Shown here: one piece after another, positions 7,578-17,351 of the stretch
Position numbering within the stretch: the stretch's first letter is position 1
Layout of the letters: each line of letters starts with the position of its first letter
From: Aurantibacillus circumpalustris
GTDB taxonomy: Bacteria > Bacteroidota > Bacteroidia > B-17B0 > Aurantibacillaceae
DNA length: 64,000 nucleotides
Assembly (NCBI RefSeq): GCF_029625215.1
Contig: NZ_CP121197.1
Coordinates: 310,001-374,000 of the forward strand
Reading direction: 5' to 3'
Translations under genes and position numbers: made by a program
The notes under the pieces: generated by a model
Databases searched by the model: none
The model's input: only the letters and a program-made list of their open reading frames with translations
Told to the model about the DNA's origin: nothing

Positions 7578-10202
7578 TTAATGCAGTACAATCTTCTTAG
7601 TAGTATTTTCTTTATCAGTAATCACCCTAATTAATACAACCTGATTGTGAGTGTTTAAATTTAAGTGCGTATCTGTTACTTTACCTTCTACTAGAACGTC
7701 ATCCATTATTTTTTGACCAACAATATTATATACCGAAATCGTTGCCTTTGTATTTTCATCAAAACTTGTTTTCACAAAAGCCCCTTGTTGATCTTGACTA
7801 ATTAGAATAGACTTACTACTTAAGTTTTCTTTAATTCCTAATGGCGTATAACTCTCATCTTTACAAAGCACTAATTCAAAACGTGGTGCAGAAGTAGTAT
7901 CGCTGATTGTAAACACATAAGGACTAACGCCCAAATCATGGTAGGAGTTATCTAGTTTGTCAATTAAAACTAAACAACTCGTGAAATTTTGAAAGTCGAA
8001 AGCGTTGATGGTATAGGTGCCAGAAGCACTCACTCTTACCATAACCGGCACATTTGTGCTCTTATTTAAAGGTGGTAGGGTATTGATTGAATAATCCTTG
8101 TTATTTGCATCTTTAGTGGATATAGTTGTATAGTGCGAATAATTACCCGGATAACCAACGTAACCAGGCGTTTGGAATATTTTTTTTGAATCATATTTAC
8201 GATCAAAAAGTGGTGTAGCGCTTTGATTAATGCTCAGAACAGTCTCACTTTCATCGTAAGCGCCCGCAAGCTTTAACCTGAAATAAGAGAGTGGATTTGA
8301 AGCAGAAGACTTAAGTAATTGGGCTCCGCCAGTGGCCGCTACCTTCATGTTTTCAGCAAAATTGACACCTCCGCCAAACAAAAGAGGACTGTATTCGATG
8401 TAGAATCCCTGACCACCCATTAAAACGTTAGTATTAATACCACCTGGCGTTGAAATACCACTATTGTTATAAGACACAAAATCGCCTGCCTCCGCGTTCC
8501 AGATATACAATGTATTCACAAAATCTATTGTATTATTAGCGTCAGAAAAAAATCTAGAAATTGAAATTGGGGATGGATAAGGATTAGCAATAAGGTTAAA
8601 ACCCTGATCTGCTCCCGATCCGGAATTCGTTACCGGAACGAAAACATTATTTTGTTTAACAGAACCTGTGTTGATTAAGGTTAATCCTCCAGTACTTGTT
8701 TGCCCGTCACCAACATACACCCAATAACCAACACCTGGATCTATTGGGCTATTTACCGTTAAACTGTCGTAAGAACTACTAGACTCTTTCCAGCCCTGAA
8801 TAGAGTTAAACCATGCGCCAAGCGCATCAGATGGGAAAGAGCACAAACTGCAGGTCATTGGTATTCCATTTAGTCCTCCGCTTGAAACATAGGTATCCCA
8901 ACTAGAAACAAGTTGCGAGTTAACCCCTCTAACACCCAGATTAGCCCAGCCTGTTGAGCCGCCAGGTATAAAAGTCTCTACAATCACATTACCCGATATT
9001 GTTCCATTTGATTCGGCGACCCTTCCTGTTAAAGTTGAATTTGATTTTAAAGTTAAACTTCCACCCGTATTTAGAGTTGTATTCGTTTCAGCTTTTATCG
9101 AATCAAGCACGGTAATCGCACCGCTGAGTGTCACTGCTCTCGAGGAACCAGTATTGTAGGCAGTAATACCAGCTAAGGTAACACCTCCCAAAGAAATTGA
9201 TTGCGCGCCGCTTCCGTTAAAACCCAATGAACTTGTTGTTTGAAATGTGAGTGTACCTGTTCTGGTTAAACTACCGCCAATTTTAACTTCTGATGCAGGC
9301 ATTGTAACACTTGCCCCTGTTTGAATCGTTAAATTGCTAAAAGCGGCGGCCGTTCCAGTTATCGTAGCCGAAGATCCGTACATATTTACAGTGCTAGATC
9401 CGGCGTTAAGCGTTCCTTGAGTACCCGTCCAGTTTCCCTGAATATTAATATTTCCTGTAATAGTTATATTTCCTGAAGTATTAAAAACAAGGTTAGGCAA
9501 TTTATTTCTGGTCGCATTCGTTGCGCCAGTTATAGAAATTGGGCCGGCTCCGCTAAAAGTAAACGTACCACTATTTGGCGATGGGTTTCCTGTATTAGTA
9601 CCCCCTATCACTAGGCTACTGAGTATATTAACCGAACCCAGATAACCAAATCTTCCGCCGCTCCCATTCAAATTCAAATTGTTAACGGTTGTACTTGTTC
9701 CAAAGTCTACAGTTCTTTGAGGAGATCCAACCCCAATATCGCTTATTGTCAAATCATTAAAGGTAATTGAGCCAGAAATAGTTGTGGCAATTAAATCATT
9801 AACTCTTAAAGTAACTAAACCGCCATTGTGATCAAAAGTTCCACCTGTGAAAGAAATACTTCCCGTAATAGTTAGATCTGAGCTTGATGATGAAAAAGTT
9901 CCAGCAGATTGAGAAAAATCACCGCGAACTAAATGACTACCAGAGAATCCGTCTACCTTGCCTGAGTAGCCAGCGTTTATTGAAACACTGCCCACATCCA
10001 TGTCATCATCTAAATCACAATTAATCGTTGAGGTCGAATTAAAAATGATAGCGTCTCCAGGCCCAGGATTTCCATTCGGAGACCAATTTGCAGCTGTACT
10101 ATAACTGGTACTTCCTGTACTGGCCCAAGTGTAAGATACTTGCCCATGATAGTTTTCGGCAAAACCAAATAAAACAGCACTCAAAATAATTATCCTTTTC
10201 AT
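7578..10202 (-). CDS. T9SS-sorted surface protein, paralog 2
   Basis: An 874-residue paralog of the 4696-7329 product with the same layout. It has a signal peptide (MKRIIILSAVLFGF), an N-terminal SYTWASTGST block shared by both, a Ser/Thr/Gly-rich beta-repeat middle, a cysteine pair in CSLCSFP near the middle, and a C-terminal T9SS type A domain ending KKIVLH. Each gene has its own terminator, so the two probably form separate transcripts. The most variable section is near residues 520-620, where the two proteins differ in length and composition. Function is unknown; surface location is well supported by the sorting domain. Confidence 0.8.
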   Translation of the reverse strand: MKRIIILSAVLFGFAENYHGQVSYTWASTGSTSYSTAANWSPNGNPGPGDAIIFNSTSTINCDLDDDMDVGSVSINAGYSGKVDGFSGSHLVRGDFSQSAGTFSSSSSDLTITGSISFTGGTFDHNGGLVTLRVNDLIATTISGSITFNDLTISDIGVGSPQRTVDFGTSTTVNNLNLNGSGGRFGYLGSVNILSSLVIGGTNTGNPSPNSGTFTFSGAGPISITGATNATRNKLPNLVFNTSGNITITGNINIQGNWTGTQGTLNAGSSTVNMYGSSATITGTAAAFSNLTIQTGASVTMPASEVKIGGSLTRTGTLTFQTTSSLGFNGSGAQSISLGGVTLAGITAYNTGSSRAVTLSGAITVLDSIKAETNTTLNTGGSLTLKSNSTLTGRVAESNGTISGNVIVETFIPGGSTGWANLGVRGVNSQLVSSWDTYVSSGGLNGIPMTCSLCSFPSDALGAWFNSIQGWKESSSSYDSLTVNSPIDPGVGYWVYVGDGQTSTGGLTLINTGSVKQNNVFVPVTNSGSGADQGFNLIANPYPSPISISRFFSDANNTIDFVNTLYIWNAEAGDFVSYNNSGISTPGGINTNVLMGGQGFYIEYSPLLFGGGVNFAENMKVAATGGAQLLKSSASNPLSYFRLKLAGAYDESETVLSINQSATPLFDRKYDSKKIFQTPGYVGYPGNYSHYTTISTKDANNKDYSINTLPPLNKSTNVPVMVRVSASGTYTINAFDFQNFTSCLVLIDKLDNSYHDLGVSPYVFTISDTTSAPRFELVLCKDESYTPLGIKENLSSKSILISQDQQGAFVKTSFDENTKATISVYNIVGQKIMDDVLVEGKVTDTHLNLNTHNQVVLIRVITDKENTTKKIVLH

Positions 10203-10511
10203 TTCACTATCTATATTTTAAAATTATTATTTTCTAAACACCAGTAAATTTAAACAAAATTTAATTCATTTAGACCTTGTTTGTACGATTATAACCATGA
10301 AAACGTTGCGTAATGTTAATTAATGCTCAAAACCTGAAAATGTTTCATTCATAGACCTTTTTAATTGATTTTAAGCAAAATTATTGCTCGTTAATTATAT
10401 CAATAAATCAGGTTCAAAAACCATTTAGCACTTACAATAAACCATTTATGTATTTCAAAGCTCTTCTCCGGTAAATTTTAATACATTTACGCGCGCAAGT
10501 AATTAACGTTT
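10203..10511. other. Divergent intergenic region
   Basis: This 309-bp, very AT-rich gap separates the divergent T9SS paralog 2 and TonB-receptor genes. On the minus strand TAATTTTG (10383-10376) fits the phylum's -7 consensus, with TTG 17 bp upstream (10403-10401). On the plus strand TACATTTA (10482-10489) is a 7/8 match about 23 bp before the receptor ATG. Both are weak calls. No ORF or strong hairpin was seen. Confidence 0.35.
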
Positions 10512-12857
10512 ATGAGATCAATTTGGATTGGTATTTTTATTTTGCTTTGTTCATTGCCGTTTTTTTCGCAAACAGGTACTGTTAAAGGATTTGTTTATGA
10601 TAAAGCCAATGGAGAGCCTGTTCCATTTAGTAACGTTTATTTTAAAGGAACTACCATTGGGGCGAATACCGATATCAACGGTTTTTTTAGCATTAATCGC
10701 ATTCCACCTGGCAATTATATTTTAATTGCAGTAAGTCTTGATTTTGATACTATTCAAGAACCGGTTAATGTTACTGCCGATAACACCCTTAACAAGAAAA
10801 TATTTGTAGTCAAAGGTGGTGTAAAATTAGATGAGGTTGAAATAAATACAACTTCGGCTGAAAAAATTGAAAACACTTCGGTAGGTGTCCAAAAAATTGA
10901 TCCTATCGTTATTAATAAATTACCTAGTGTAGGGGAGCCTGATATTGCACAATATTTACAAGTTCTGCCTGGTGTTGTTTTTACAGGTGACCAAGGGGGG
11001 CAACTTTATATTCGTGGAGGTTTGCCGGTTCAAAACAAAGTATTATTAGACGGGCTTATTATTTACAATCCCTTCCACTCTATTGGTTTGTTTTCTGTAT
11101 TTGATAGTGATATCATGAAGAATGCCGATGTTTATAGCGCCGGATTTGGCGCAGAATATGGCGGTAGAACTTCATCCATCATGGATATTACTACAAGGGA
11201 CGGAAATAAAAAACATGGTGGGGGAAAAATATCTGCTTCTACGTTTGGAGCTAAAGCCATGCTTGAAGGTCCGTTTGTAAAGCTAAAAGAAAATGGAAAC
11301 ACCAGTGCTTCCTATATACTTTCTATGAAGCATTCGTATTTGCCCCAGACTTCAAAATCTTTATACAGCTATGCAAATCCCAACGGACTTCCTTTCTATT
11401 ATACGGATGTGTATGGTAAAGCTTCTATAAATTCTACTGGTGGTAGTAAAATAAGTCTCTTTGGTTTTAGTTTTAATGATAAGGTGAACTATAGTGATAT
11501 TGCTTCTTTTAACTGGAATAATACTGGCGCAGGAGTTAACTTTTTATTGGTACCTCAATCGAGTAATTTACTCGTTGAAGGTTTATTCGCTTATTCAAAA
11601 TACGATGTAAATTTTACAAACCCTTCTTTGGAAACCGACTCTAAAAACAGTGGTGTGAGTGGCATAAACACTGGATTTAATTTTGTGAAATTCTTAGGCA
11701 AACAAGAGTTGCGCTTCGGATTTGAAGGCGTAATTACGAATACAAAATTCGATGTTCAAAATCCTTATTTTGCGAAAATCACCCTTAACAGATCAACAAC
11801 AGACATTGCAGGATTTATTAAATATAAGTTTATTGACCGCAAAAAAAGATTAGTTTTTGAACCGAGTTTCCGTATGCAATATTACGCAACGCTTGGTGTA
11901 GCTTCACCAGAACCAAGAGCCTCTTTAAAATTTAATTTTACAAAAAAAATACGCTTTAAGGCTGCCGGCGGTTTTTACAGCCAAACACTCATGAGTGCCA
12001 ATAGCGATAGAGATATTGTAAACCTCTTTTATGGTTTTATTAATGCCCCTGAAAATGAAGACATTTCTAATTCCTATCTCGATAACAAAGGCGTATCACA
12101 AAATGTAAATTCTTCAGTACAAAAAGCCACGCATATGGTTGGTGGTTTTGAATTAGATCTCTTTAAACATTTTGAATTAAATATTGAGGTGTACCAGAAA
12201 TTTTTTAATCAGGTAATTAATATCAATCGTGACAAAGTATTTGAAGACAATACAACAAACGCTCTACGCCCCGACGATTTAAAAAAGAACTTTGTAATTG
12301 AACAAGGCCGTGCACGCGGATTTGATGTTGTGTTGAAATACGACAGAAAACGGTTTTATTTCTGGGCAGTTTATTCTCTTACATTTAACGACAGGTGGGT
12401 AGGTACAAATGGTAATACTGTTGTTACAAATTACGCTCCAAACTTTGATCGTCGTCACAACGTTAATCTCGTTACTTCCTACTCTTTTGGTAAAAAGAAA
12501 CAGTGGGAGCTAAATGGTCGCTGGAATTTCGGTACAGGATTCCCCTTTACGCCAACCCAAGGTTATATTAATCAGTTGAACCCACAGGGTAACATTAACT
12601 ATAATTTTAATACAGGAAATGGTACTTTAAATTATATTCCCGGAGATCTTAATAGTTCTCGTCTGCCAGATTACCACCGTTTTGACATTGGTGTAAAATA
12701 CAAATACAAACTAAGTGAAAAAACAACACTCGAAATTAATTTTGGAGCAACCAATATTTATAACCGCGAAAATATTTTTTATGTGGATAGGTTTACCTTT
12801 AAACGTATTAATCAACTCCCAATTATGCCGAACTTGAATGTGAGTTTGACTTTTTAA
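10512..12857 (+). CDS. TonB-dependent outer-membrane receptor
   Basis: A 781-residue outer-membrane protein. It has a signal peptide (ending FFSQT), then a carboxypeptidase-regulatory-like domain (about residues 20-105) with GEPVPFSNVYFKGT and TDINGFFSI. The plug follows (about 125-235: YLQVLPGVV, YIRGGLPVQNKVLLDG), then a beta-barrel ending in the aromatic LNVSLTF. It imports a large or scarce substrate using TonB energy; the substrate cannot be read from sequence. At 781 residues it is shorter than SusC proteins (about 1000) and no SusD partner is adjacent. The next gene makes coenzyme B12, so a cobalamin link is possible but unproven. Confidence 0.88.
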   Translation: MRSIWIGIFILLCSLPFFSQTGTVKGFVYDKANGEPVPFSNVYFKGTTIGANTDINGFFSINRIPPGNYILIAVSLDFDTIQEPVNVTADNTLNKKIFVVKGGVKLDEVEINTTSAEKIENTSVGVQKIDPIVINKLPSVGEPDIAQYLQVLPGVVFTGDQGGQLYIRGGLPVQNKVLLDGLIIYNPFHSIGLFSVFDSDIMKNADVYSAGFGAEYGGRTSSIMDITTRDGNKKHGGGKISASTFGAKAMLEGPFVKLKENGNTSASYILSMKHSYLPQTSKSLYSYANPNGLPFYYTDVYGKASINSTGGSKISLFGFSFNDKVNYSDIASFNWNNTGAGVNFLLVPQSSNLLVEGLFAYSKYDVNFTNPSLETDSKNSGVSGINTGFNFVKFLGKQELRFGFEGVITNTKFDVQNPYFAKITLNRSTTDIAGFIKYKFIDRKKRLVFEPSFRMQYYATLGVASPEPRASLKFNFTKKIRFKAAGGFYSQTLMSANSDRDIVNLFYGFINAPENEDISNSYLDNKGVSQNVNSSVQKATHMVGGFELDLFKHFELNIEVYQKFFNQVININRDKVFEDNTTNALRPDDLKKNFVIEQGRARGFDVVLKYDRKRFYFWAVYSLTFNDRWVGTNGNTVVTNYAPNFDRRHNVNLVTSYSFGKKKQWELNGRWNFGTGFPFTPTQGYINQLNPQGNINYNFNTGNGTLNYIPGDLNSSRLPDYHRFDIGVKYKYKLSEKTTLEINFGATNIYNRENIFYVDRFTFKRINQLPIMPNLNVSLTF

Positions 12858-12928
12858 GTCTAAAACCACTATTACTACTGCTTTTCTTTGTTGTTTAATT
12901 TGTAATTTAGTTGCACTATTGAATTATC

Positions 12929-13483
12929 ATGGCATTTAAGATTTATACAAAAACGGGAGATAAGGGTTTAACCTCTTTAATTGGAGGCACGCGCCTTCCA
13001 AAACATCACATTCGCATTGAGGCATATGGCACAGTGGATGAACTTAATTCTCATATTGGATTATTAAGAGATATTACTACTGATAAAACGACTTCTGATC
13101 TATTGATACATATTCAAGACCGTTTATTTACTATCGGCTCACATCTTGCCGCAGATCCTGTAAAAAGTAAAATGCAATTACCGCCCATCTTTGAAGAGGA
13201 TGTTGTTATGCTGGAGAAAGCCATCGATGTTATTGACAAAATAGTTCCTGAAATGAAATCGTTTGTTTTACCAGGCGGACACGTCCATGTTTCTTATTGC
13301 CACATTGCCCGCTGCGTTTGTCGCCGTGCGGAGCGCTCTGTTTTACGTTTAGCTGAAAATGAACTGGTTGATAGCATTCATATAAAGTATTTGAATCGCC
13401 TTTCTGATTATTTATTTATGTTATCGCGTTGGTTTACTTTAGAATTGAAAGCTTCTGAGATTCCCTGGAAGCCAAAGATGTAA
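12929..13483 (+). CDS. Cob(I)yrinic acid a,c-diamide adenosyltransferase, PduO type
   Basis: Transfers the adenosyl group of ATP to cob(I)alamin to make coenzyme B12. The 184-residue protein has the PduO N-terminal motif TKTGDKGLTSLIGG with the AYGTVDELNS segment, and later FVLPGG and an RCVCRRAER helix that carries the conserved ATP/cobalamin-site Arg residues. Length is normal for a stand-alone PduO/MMAB-type enzyme. It lies 71 bp after the TonB receptor and may be co-transcribed with it. A 129-bp repeat element follows. Confidence 0.92.
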   Translation: MAFKIYTKTGDKGLTSLIGGTRLPKHHIRIEAYGTVDELNSHIGLLRDITTDKTTSDLLIHIQDRLFTIGSHLAADPVKSKMQLPPIFEEDVVMLEKAIDVIDKIVPEMKSFVLPGGHVHVSYCHIARCVCRRAERSVLRLAENELVDSIHIKYLNRLSDYLFMLSRWFTLELKASEIPWKPKM

Positions 13484-13521
13484 ATACCTTTAGAGATAGA
13501 TACTCCTATAATTGTGTGCAT

Positions 13522-13650
13522 TTTAAACCACATAGGCACATAGTTTGCATAGAAATAGTTATTTGATTTATAAGGAAAACATAGGATTTGAAGCAAAGCT
13601 TCAAATCCTATGTTTGGCAAACAGTTGATCCTATGCCCCTATGTGGTTAA
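13522..13650. repeat. MITE-like repeat, copy A
   Basis: The element starts with AAACCACATAGGCACATAG (13525-13543) and ends with the near-complement CTATGCCCCTATGTGGTTAA (13631-13650). In between is a perfect 18-bp-armed hairpin (13577-13594 and 13598-13615, loop AAA) built on AACATAGGATTTGAAGC. The same termini and central GAAGC/GCTTC hairpin recur at 51.6-52.7 kb. No ORF is inside. It may also help terminate the upstream transcript. Confidence 0.75.
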
Positions 13651-13782
13651 AATAAGCTACGTTCATCTCTACTGCCTATTAAGCCCAAATTCTAACATAT
13701 TTTAGTTTTATTAATGAATTAAAGCCAGTATTTTTAACGTGAAAACGGACAGATGTTTATTCGTTGATAAAACAGATTTTTT

Positions 13783-14988
13783 ATGAATCAAGCTTACATA
13801 ATAAACGGCGTAAGAACGGCAATCGGTAATTTTGGTGGAACACTATCAGCTGTGAGAGCAGACGATATGGCTGCTTTTGTTTTAAAAGAACTTGTAAAAA
13901 AGAATCCCAGTGTTGATTTTTCGAAAGTAGGTGATGTTATTATGGGTTGCGCCAATCAGGCTGGTGAAGATAACCGTAACGTAGCAAGAATGGCAGTTTT
14001 GCTTGCGGGACTTCCAGTTACTGTTCCTGGCCAAACGGTAAACCGTTTATGTGCCAGTGGCTTGAGTGCTGCAATTGACTGTGCAAGAGCCATACAAGTT
14101 GGTGACGAAAATTTAATGATTGCTTCTGGTGTAGAAAACATGACCAGAGGTCCTTTAGTATTAAGCAAAGCTTCCGGCGCATTTGGACGCGATCAACAAT
14201 TGTTCGATAGTAGTTTTGGCTGGCGATTTATCAATCCAAAAATGGAAGCGCAGTTTGGTGTAGACGCTATGGGCGATACAGCGGAAAATGTCGCCGAAAA
14301 ATATAAAATTAACCGTGCTGATCAGGATAAATTCGCTTTATGGAGTCAACAAAAAGCGGCCAAGGCGGTTGAAAATAAACGCTTTGAAAAAGAGATTGTA
14401 GCACTGGAAATTCCCCAAAGAAAAGGTGATCCTGTAGTATTTAGCAAGGATGAATTTGCAAAACCGAAAACAACCTTAGAAGGTTTATCTGGTTTAAGAG
14501 CATCCTTTAAAAAAGAGGGAACTGTAACCGCAGGTAATGCCAGCGGTTTAAATGACGGTGCTGCCGCGATGCTTATTGCAAGTGAACAAGGAATTAAAGA
14601 AAATAATTTAAAACCATTAGCCAGAATAGTTTCAAGTGCGGTGGTTGGCGTTGAACCAAAATACATGGGCATTGGTCCTGTAGAGGCTGCTAATAAAGCG
14701 CTTAAACGTGCTGGCTTAACTTTTAAAGACATTGATTTAATTGAATTAAACGAAGCTTTTGCCGCTCAGAGTCTCGCTTGCACCCGCACATGGGGCTTAG
14801 CCGATACAGATGAACGCATAAATATTAATGGTGGTGCTATTGCATTAGGACATCCCCTGGGCATGAGTGGTGCAAGAATTTTAAATTCAGCGGCGATTGA
14901 TTTACATTTACATAATAAAAAATACGCCCTTGTTACCATGTGCATTGGTGTTGGTCAGGGTTATGCAGTTATTATAGAGAAATGTTGA
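13783..14988 (+). CDS. Acetyl-CoA acyltransferase (thiolase)
   Basis: Cleaves or forms 3-ketoacyl-CoA in fatty-acid beta-oxidation or aromatic degradation. The 401-residue length and motifs are those of thiolase I/II: nucleophile Cys90 in NRLCASG, NEAFAAQ, the catalytic His in GHPLGMSG, and the second Cys in CIGVGQG near the C-terminus. The closest described relatives in the phylum are annotated FadA or PcaF; sequence alone does not decide. No other beta-oxidation gene is adjacent. ATG at 13783 follows a 299-bp region that holds repeat copy A. Confidence 0.92.
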   Translation: MNQAYIINGVRTAIGNFGGTLSAVRADDMAAFVLKELVKKNPSVDFSKVGDVIMGCANQAGEDNRNVARMAVLLAGLPVTVPGQTVNRLCASGLSAAIDCARAIQVGDENLMIASGVENMTRGPLVLSKASGAFGRDQQLFDSSFGWRFINPKMEAQFGVDAMGDTAENVAEKYKINRADQDKFALWSQQKAAKAVENKRFEKEIVALEIPQRKGDPVVFSKDEFAKPKTTLEGLSGLRASFKKEGTVTAGNASGLNDGAAAMLIASEQGIKENNLKPLARIVSSAVVGVEPKYMGIGPVEAANKALKRAGLTFKDIDLIELNEAFAAQSLACTRTWGLADTDERININGGAIALGHPLGMSGARILNSAAIDLHLHNKKYALVTMCIGVGQGYAVIIEKC

Positions 14989-15040
14989 TACGCTCGGAGC
15001 GATTAGGATAAAGGATTTACGAATTTTAAAACACATACCT

Positions 15041-15691
15041 ATGATAAACAATTTAGCGCTCGGGAATACAATTTTAAATCAATTTATCACTGAGATCAGA
15101 GATGTTGAAATTCAAAAAGACAGCATGCGTTTTAGAAAAAATCTTGAACGGATCGGAGAAATTTTCGCCTACGAAATAAGCAAGTCACTTTCCTACAAAA
15201 ACGTTAAGACCACCACTTCTTTAGGCATTGCAGACTCTAAAGTGCTGAGTGATCAACCTGTTGTTGCGACCATACTTCGTGCCGGTTTACCCTTACATAC
15301 AGGAATTCTCAATTATTTCGACAAAGCCGGAAGTGCCTTTATTGGCGCTTATCGTCGTCATCATAAAAACAATACTTTTGATATTTCACTAGATTATACA
15401 AGCTGCCCTGATCTCACAGACAAAACACTTATTCTTTGTGATCCCATGTTAGCTTCAGGATCATCCATGGTGATGGCATATAAGACCCTTCTTAAAAATG
15501 GAATTCCAACACATACACACATTGTGAGTGTACTTGCAAGTGCTGAAGGTCTCGATTATATAAAAACAAATATGCCTTCTCCTAATTACACTATTTGGTG
15601 TGGTGCTATTGATCAAGAACTAACAGCGCAGGCATATATTGTTCCTGGCCTTGGAGATGCCGGTGATTTAGCCTACGGAGATAAATTGTAA
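15041..15691 (+). CDS. upp: Uracil phosphoribosyltransferase
   Basis: Salvages uracil to UMP using PRPP in the cytoplasm. The 216-residue protein carries the PRTase PRPP loop CDPMLASGSS and the uracil-binding C-terminal signature YIVPGLGDAGDLAYG, which is specific to Upp. The AILRAGLP-like segment (ATILRAGLPLH) is also present. Length matches the family (about 210). It ends 2 bp before the bshC start, so the two are very likely co-transcribed. Confidence 0.95.
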   Translation: MINNLALGNTILNQFITEIRDVEIQKDSMRFRKNLERIGEIFAYEISKSLSYKNVKTTTSLGIADSKVLSDQPVVATILRAGLPLHTGILNYFDKAGSAFIGAYRRHHKNNTFDISLDYTSCPDLTDKTLILCDPMLASGSSMVMAYKTLLKNGIPTHTHIVSVLASAEGLDYIKTNMPSPNYTIWCGAIDQELTAQAYIVPGLGDAGDLAYGDKL

Positions 15692-15693
15692 CT

Positions 15694-17310
15694 ATGTTTA
15701 AAAAAACGACGCTCGATTTTAAAAGTGCCGGCGTGCTGAGTTCGCTGGTATTTGACTATTTAAATAAAGAAGAAAAACTAAAGTCCTTTTATACAGCTTT
15801 TCCAGATATAAATGGTTTTGAAAAAATATTAAAATCAAACCCATACGCTAATTTTAATCGAGAAATTCTTTTCACTGCTCTCAGTAAACAGAGTCAAGTA
15901 GTTGCCAATACTTCCGAAATTTCACAGAGTAACATTTCTAAACTTAAAAATAAAAATACTTTTACAGTCACGACGGGGCACCAACTCTGTTTGTTTACTG
16001 GTCCGCTTTATTTTATTTATAAAATAATTTCTACTCTTAATATAGCGGAGAGCTTAAAGAAAAAATTCCCTGAACAGGATTTTGTACCTGTTTATTGGAT
16101 GGCCAGCGAAGATCATGATTTTGAAGAGGTTAATAATTTTAATGCGCTCGGTAAAACAATTGTCTGGAAAAGTTCACAAACCGGTGCGGTTGGAGATTTT
16201 AAAACAGAAGAATTAAAAAAACTCTTTCCTTCCATACAAGAACTTTTTGGTAGATCAGAAAATGCTAACTACCTCGTTGATCTATTTGAAAAGGCTTACT
16301 TGAAACATTCCAATCTAGCGGACGCGACACGTTTTTTAGTGAACGAGTTATTTGGAGAATATGGTATTGTAATCATTGACGGAAATGAAGCGGAGTTTAA
16401 GCATCAATTTAAAGAAGAATTCAAAAAAGATATTTTTGATAATACGCATTTCAATTTAGTAAATGATTCTATAAAAGCATTAATAAACATGGGTTATACT
16501 TCTCAAGTTAATCCAAGAGCAATTAATTGTTTTTATATTGAAGAAGGGCTTAGAACGCGCATCGAAAAAACAGGAGAGGTTTTTAATCTAGTTGGCTCTA
16601 AAAGAAATTTTTTAAAAAAAGAACTCGAAGCTATTATAGAGCATACGCCTGAAAAAATAAGTCCGAATGTTGTGTTGCGTCCACTCTACCAACAAATGAT
16701 TCTTCCAAATATTGCATACGTTGGTGGCCCGGGCGAATTAGCTTATTGGTTGGAATTTAAAAAAATGTTTGATGTTTCGGGTGTTGTCTTTCCTATATTG
16801 ATGCCAAGGAATTTTGTTGCGGTGGTCGACAAAATAACAGAAAGCAAAATTGAAAAGCTCCACTTTTCGGTGAAAGATTTTTATAAATCGGAACAAGAAC
16901 TTATTAAAGAATTACAAGCTAATAAGGATACTATTTTTAATCTTTCTTCAGAAAAAGAAACGATCTCTGAATTTTATTCTAAACTACTTGAAAGGGTGAG
17001 TGCTATTGATAAGACTCTATCAGGAAGTGTTTCCGCAGAACTTAAGCGGACATTGAATGGTTTTGAAAGGGTAACGGGTAAAGCGAACAGAGCCATTCGC
17101 CGTAAATACGAAACTGAGATCAATCAGTTAAGCGCGATAAAACAAAAATTGTTTCCGAAAAATGTGCCGCAGGAGCGTTATGAGAATTTTTCTTCCCTTT
17201 ATTTGAGTTATGGTAAATCTTTTATTAGGGAAATAAAAGAAAACTGCGATCCACTTTTATTGGAGCAGACTATTTTTGCAGAGAGTTCTTTTTTTGAACT
17301 GTCTGTTTAG
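15694..17310 (+). CDS. bshC: Bacillithiol biosynthesis cysteine-adding enzyme
   Basis: Adds cysteine to glucosaminyl-malate in the last step of bacillithiol synthesis. The 538-residue length fits BshC. Family hallmarks are TTGHQLCLFTGPLY (about residues 89-102), VYWMASEDHDFEEVN with an HxGH-like nucleotide-site region, and GGPGELAYW in the C-terminal half. A coiled-coil stretch (about 390-480) is typical. It follows upp by 2 bp and converges with the ligase-like gene. It implies bacillithiol is the low-molecular-weight thiol here. Confidence 0.93.
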   Translation: MFKKTTLDFKSAGVLSSLVFDYLNKEEKLKSFYTAFPDINGFEKILKSNPYANFNREILFTALSKQSQVVANTSEISQSNISKLKNKNTFTVTTGHQLCLFTGPLYFIYKIISTLNIAESLKKKFPEQDFVPVYWMASEDHDFEEVNNFNALGKTIVWKSSQTGAVGDFKTEELKKLFPSIQELFGRSENANYLVDLFEKAYLKHSNLADATRFLVNELFGEYGIVIIDGNEAEFKHQFKEEFKKDIFDNTHFNLVNDSIKALINMGYTSQVNPRAINCFYIEEGLRTRIEKTGEVFNLVGSKRNFLKKELEAIIEHTPEKISPNVVLRPLYQQMILPNIAYVGGPGELAYWLEFKKMFDVSGVVFPILMPRNFVAVVDKITESKIEKLHFSVKDFYKSEQELIKELQANKDTIFNLSSEKETISEFYSKLLERVSAIDKTLSGSVSAELKRTLNGFERVTGKANRAIRRKYETEINQLSAIKQKLFPKNVPQERYENFSSLYLSYGKSFIREIKENCDPLLLEQTIFAESSFFELSV

Positions 17311-17351
17311 GGTTTAATGCGAATTACCTCAATATATAGGTGAGACACTAA

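Noticed and set aside
14346-14732. 128-residue minus-strand ORF within the thiolase gene
   Set aside because: Its composition mirrors the thiolase codons and no motif is present.
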